From the NCBI GenBank assembly GCA_032173965.1, contig CM063290.1:11619501-11683500 (forward strand): DNA of 64,000 bases, in the 5' to 3' direction. This document shows, one piece after another, positions 61,901-64,000 of the stretch (the first letter of the stretch is position 1; each line of letters begins with the position of its first letter). The notes under the pieces were generated by a model. That model saw nothing but the letters and a program-made list of their open reading frames with translations. It searched no databases and was not told the origin of the DNA. The stretch comes from Sitta carolinensis (taxonomy: Eukaryota > Chordata > Aves > Passeriformes > Sittidae). The position numbers and the translations under genes are program-made.

Positions 61901-64000
61901 GCTGCAGTTTAAATTCAAACCGTTAAGCTCTGCTTGGCACAGAATTTTCCCTTCAAGTCCCAAACCAGCAACATCTGCAGCTCTGCCACAGAAAAAGAGA
62001 GGGAATTTTTGCTAACAGATCACAGCGGCATTGCTGATCCAACTGAAGTGGTGGAGCAGGGAGTTAAGGTCCCCTTGAGGAAAGTATATTTAGAATAGGC
62101 ATAGAGTGTTCTATAAATAGTCGAGCTGGCCAAATTCAGGATTACCTAAGGCTTTAGGGGTTTGCAGTGCCTTCAAACTGCCCCCCTTACCCACAAATTT
62201 ATTTCAAATATGAAGGGATTTCAAGGAACCCCATCAGCCAGCACTGTGTGGCACATACTACCCTATCACAAGGCTTTCATCACAAGCTTCTACAGCCCAT
62301 GAATGTACAATAGAAGTAGGCACTCCAGTTCAACAAGCATGTAAATGCAAATACAAAGAAGAAAAATACTAAGACTGGTACTCAACACAAGTACTTAATA
62401 GCACCAGTGGGCCATTTGAGCTCTGTTCTTTTCATCTCAGTCCTAGGATCACCTGGGAGGAGGAGGCAATAGGGGTTACAGAAAAACTAATGAAATTTAT
62501 AGAAGCCATGTGGAGTTGTCTCTAAAGACCAAACCAGAATTTGTAGGGTCAAACACACACACAGAAAAAAAAAAAGGTAGCTGAAGGACCAGCTCTCATG
62601 GTATCAAAGTAGGTACACTGATACTTAAGAAGCCTCTTGCTGCTACCAGATAAAACACGTAATAGTACCTGTGTGACACTGAAAAGGCTGTTTGGAAAAA
62701 CTAAGTGAGACTGCTGTACAGTTACCACTTCTTTCTAAAGCACCTTAAAGGAGTTCTGTTTTCTAGACAGGTAACTAATTTAAGATCTTCCCAAGCTATT
62801 AAATTTGGCATTCTAACAGGTAAGTATGCTTGCAAGCATGAGAAAGGCAAGGATTGTAAGAATCAGGAGCACCACCTGTAGGCCAGACTTGCTGGTTGGT
62901 TTACTAAACATGAATTCAGAGGAACCCAGGTGAGCGAGTTCTACCAACAGTACATTCCTTTGTTGTTTCTTCAGTGTCAGGAAAAAAAGGATTTATTTCT
63001 ACTTCAAGCCCTAAGATACAAAGAGAATAAAACAGAGAAAAGAGATTTTACTTTATATAACACCTACACTTGGGACACATCTTTGACTGAACTGTGACTC
63101 TGATGCAGATGACACAGAGAATATTCTTCCCATTAAAAACAAAAAAAAACACAATGCAAAGATGCTCTCCATCCAGTGCAGAATTTCAGATGAACTGATT
63201 TCATGATCATTGCAGTGTGTGCTGGGATCCACTGCTATTTCATGACTACCTTTGTGTAAATAAGGAAGAACACACAAATTTGTCTTTGAAGAAACTAATC
63301 ACAAGAAAAATATGATGCAAAAACTTATTTCTAACATATGCATTTTCTAATTTTGGTTTCCTTCTTGTAGTGTTTCTTCCTGATGCTTTAGATGTACAAC
63401 CATTGCCACCAAAAGGAAAAAGAGGCAACATAAGATGCTGTTCTGTTATTCTAACTTGGTCTCATCAGACTGAATGGGGTGATGTTCAGGGCATTCACTG
63501 AATTCAGGGAGGCTTCTGCTGCATGGGAACTAGAGAGAGGTCAAAGGAGCAATGGGCTGCTCAGAGAGGTTCCACAGAGGAGAATCAGCAGAACCTTGCA
63601 CACAGAAGAATCCTGTCACAGGAATTCTTCTGGGAGCTAAGCCAGACCCAGGCACTAATTGGTGTATGCCCCCCTCAAGTTCCCTAGCAGCCTAGAGAGA
63701 AGATATGTAGAAGGGATCTTCCTTATAAATGTGATCTGTTCTATAAGGAAAACTAGGGACTACTCATATCCTACTGCCTCCCTCTTTTCTCCTGCTTAAT
63801 CCTTCCACAGGACCCAGCATGCATAGTTAAGGTCTTGACTTTTCCTCACAAGTTCATCCTGTTTGATACATAACCTTGAGAATGCCTTTTTTCTTCTATA
63901 TGAAATCATTACCATTCTCTAAGTCCCAAGACCTCCTGGACCATCAGATGGTGGTTGGAATTGCTCAGACAGCACTAACCACACACTAGATGCAATTAGC
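58933..64000 (-). other. MB21D2: MB21D2 intron (partial, runs off the window)
   Basis: No stretch here matches the 71-residue N-terminal exon of MB21D2, so this is intron sequence at least to the window end. The human gene spans over 100 kb with one very large intron, so this fits. The sequence is unremarkable AT-leaning DNA with short A-runs (for example near 62564-62575). I recognise no repeat family, RNA gene or second coding exon in it. Embedded enhancers cannot be judged by eye. Confidence 0.85.

Overview
This window looks like vertebrate nuclear DNA, most likely from a bird. The evidence is very low coding density, intron-scale AT-leaning DNA broken by a few sharp CpG-rich patches, a recognisable CR1 LINE tail fragment (the main avian/reptilian retrotransposon), an older CR1/L3-like fragment, and few other transposon remains. 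A crocodilian or turtle cannot be excluded from sequence alone. Prokaryotic features (operons, ribosome-binding sites, CRISPR) do not apply.

The one firm protein gene is on the minus strand at 57644-58908. It is the last coding exon of MB21D2 (Mab-21 domain containing 2), an orphan relative of the nucleotidyltransferase cGAS. The exon encodes 420 residues and opens at a clear splice acceptor. The first exon (about 71 residues in human) is not in the window, so 58909-64000 is intron. The predicted 3' UTR runs leftwards from 57643.

In human, FGF12 lies downstream of MB21D2 in the same orientation. No FGF12 coding exon is visible here. However, 24-26 kb downstream of MB21D2 there is a non-repetitive CpG island (about 32423-33348) with an NRF1-like site, GC boxes and a minus-strand splice donor at 32856/32855. 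About 0.9 kb further along the minus strand is a 77-nt candidate exon (31932-31856) with an acceptor and a near-perfect donor. I infer a promoter with two 5' leader exons of a minus-strand transcript, plausibly a distal FGF12 promoter.

Layout: 1-31.8 kb is non-coding, with two CR1-type fragments (4.5 and 5.5 kb), small tandem repeats and an isolated CpG-rich candidate exon (25.9 kb). At 31.8-33.35 kb are the CpG-island promoter and leader exons. At 37.1-37.5 kb is a GC-rich patch with a 43-bp minisatellite. At 41.4-42.4 kb is a purine-rich, strand-asymmetric block. It runs into a second CpG-rich block (42.5-43.65 kb) built around a 31/46-bp minisatellite. From 43.65 to 57.4 kb is intergenic DNA. 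MB21D2 follows at 57.47-64 kb. Nearly all the long open frames in GC-rich DNA are artefacts of stop-poor composition. All promoter, exon and synteny statements other than the MB21D2 exon are inference from sequence signals.
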